The position numbers were made by a program, and so were the translations under genes. 64,000 nt of DNA, from positions 1,488,001 through 1,552,000 of the forward strand of contig PUFA01000084.1 in assembly GCA_003508835.1 (NCBI GenBank), in the 5' to 3' direction. Below the pieces are notes generated by a model. The model was not told where the DNA came from and ran no database searches. It worked only from the letters and a program-made list of their open reading frames with translations. The DNA is from Eonycteris spelaea (lineage: Eukaryota > Chordata > Mammalia > Chiroptera > Pteropodidae). Shown here one piece after another: positions 63,217 through 64,000 of this stretch (position 1 is the first letter of the stretch; each line of letters opens with the position of its first letter).

Positions 63217-64000
63217 CTAAAGACAAAAGAAAAAGGAGCCTTGTTGAATATATAGTAAGAGGAAGCATTCAAAACAATAGGCCAGGCTGTCAGTAGACAA
63301 AATAACTTTGTTTAGGAAAGATTTTCAAGTACTTATAATTTTCCCCTTCAGGAAACCAAACATTCCCCGACTGCCACTAGATGTTCCTACTTTCTTAATG
63401 GGCTTCACCTTATAAAAACAGGGCATCTGTAGTTCAAAGTTTTATTACTATTTTACAAATAGAGATAAATTACAATGTTGTCAAATACTAGCTGTTAGCG
63501 AATGAGGACTCCTGAACCCAACTTTATTGTCCAAAAAGGATTCAAAGATTCATTTATGGGGTAGAACCCACGAGGCCCCAGGCAACCCCTCCTGTGTGGC
63601 AGACTGGAAGCGAGATTCCTGGCTGCAGCTCTCTCAGCACCCAGGAATTTGGTATACCAGGTGAGAGGGCCCGGGGGCACTGAGGTCACCTCTCTCCCAC
63701 GTGGGGCTCCGCTCCAGGAGGTCTGCAGACTGGTTTCTCCCCAGTGATCTCATCTACCCAGCAGATACCAAACAACCTTTCTGGGGCACCAAACTATGTG
63801 TTTGGGAAAGTGTGGCATGTCTTTTCAGGGAGCTCAATGAACTGGAATATAGTTCCTTCTAGGTCAAGTTTGCTATGAGGGCAAGAGGACATATTTGGCC
63901 AATTGTCCCACAAATGTCCTTTTTACAGCCCAGGAACCCATACTGTATTTAGTTGTCATGCCTCCTGAATCTCCTCCGATCTAGGCCACTTTGTCAATCT

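Larger units (their letters stand above)
53848..64000 (-). other. ARHGAP31: ARHGAP31 (CdGAP) gene, 3' part
   Basis: ARHGAP31 encodes CdGAP, a GTPase-activating protein for Cdc42 and Rac1 at focal adhesions and lamellipodia (human 1444 residues). Four consecutive 3' exons on the minus strand carry about 1100 codons, roughly from residue 345 to the end. This is the long, proline- and serine-rich, disordered regulatory tail. The N-terminal RhoGAP domain is off the right edge. Bases 63217-64000 are intron with no exon seen. In humans, truncations in the last exon cause dominant Adams-Oliver syndrome, so real frameshifts there would be unexpected. Confidence 0.95.

Noticed and set aside
63495..63689. 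Minus-strand open frame near the right edge as an ARHGAP31 exon
   Set aside because: No acceptor and donor pair fits, and the peptide does not resemble any CdGAP segment I know.

Overview
The window is mammalian nuclear DNA: long introns, GT-AG splice sites, CpG-rich promoters, CA microsatellites, and heavy LINE (L1, L2), MIR and hAT content. The L1 3' ends are of the type I know from bats, horses and carnivores. I see no primate Alu, rodent B1/B2, carnivore SINEC, equid ERE, ruminant Bov-tA/BovB or vesper-bat VES elements. That points to a laurasiatherian with few recent SINEs, possibly a yinpterochiropteran bat, but the species call is weak. All comparisons with human proteins are from memory; nothing was searched.

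Three known genes are present, in the neighbourhood I recall from human 3q13.33. (1) POGLUT1 (protein O-glucosyltransferase 1), minus strand: CpG promoter near 3.4-3.6 kb and coding exons 1-3 (3313-3397, 2432-2522, 1259-1400); the rest lies off the left edge. (2) TMEM39A, plus strand: promoter and untranslated exon 1 near 7.65-8.12 kb, then eight coding exons from 9722 to the stop at 43286-43288. (3) ARHGAP31 (CdGAP), minus strand: the last four exons (63154-63216, 60736-61311, 59733-60013, 53848-56226) and the start of a 3'UTR; the RhoGAP-domain exons lie off the right edge. POGLUT1 and TMEM39A are divergent, with promoters about 4 kb apart. TMEM39A and ARHGAP31 converge tail to tail across about 10.5 kb. 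The genes share no pathway: POGLUT1 glucosylates EGF repeats of Notch-type proteins in the ER lumen, TMEM39A is an ER membrane protein linked to SAC1 export and autophagy, and ARHGAP31 inactivates Cdc42 and Rac1.

Introns and gaps are mostly old repeats. Intron 3 of TMEM39A holds a 2.65 kb internally deleted, HAL1-like L1 with a probable target-site duplication. Intron 5 holds a roughly 5 kb L1 that keeps its 5' part but lacks its 3' end. A 0.5 kb L1 3' end lies in the convergent gap.

The most striking observation is technical. Single-base indels cluster in coding exons of all three genes (POGLUT1 exon 3, TMEM39A exons 6-9, ARHGAP31 exon 10 and last exon), while nearby exons read cleanly and every splice site is preserved. 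Patchy sequence error in the assembly is more likely than gene death. I found no undescribed gene system. Secondary curiosities are a perfect 24-bp palindrome containing a p53-type half-site, a homologous pair of unassigned repeats in introns 4 and 5, and a CpG-containing, possibly exon-like island in intron 6.
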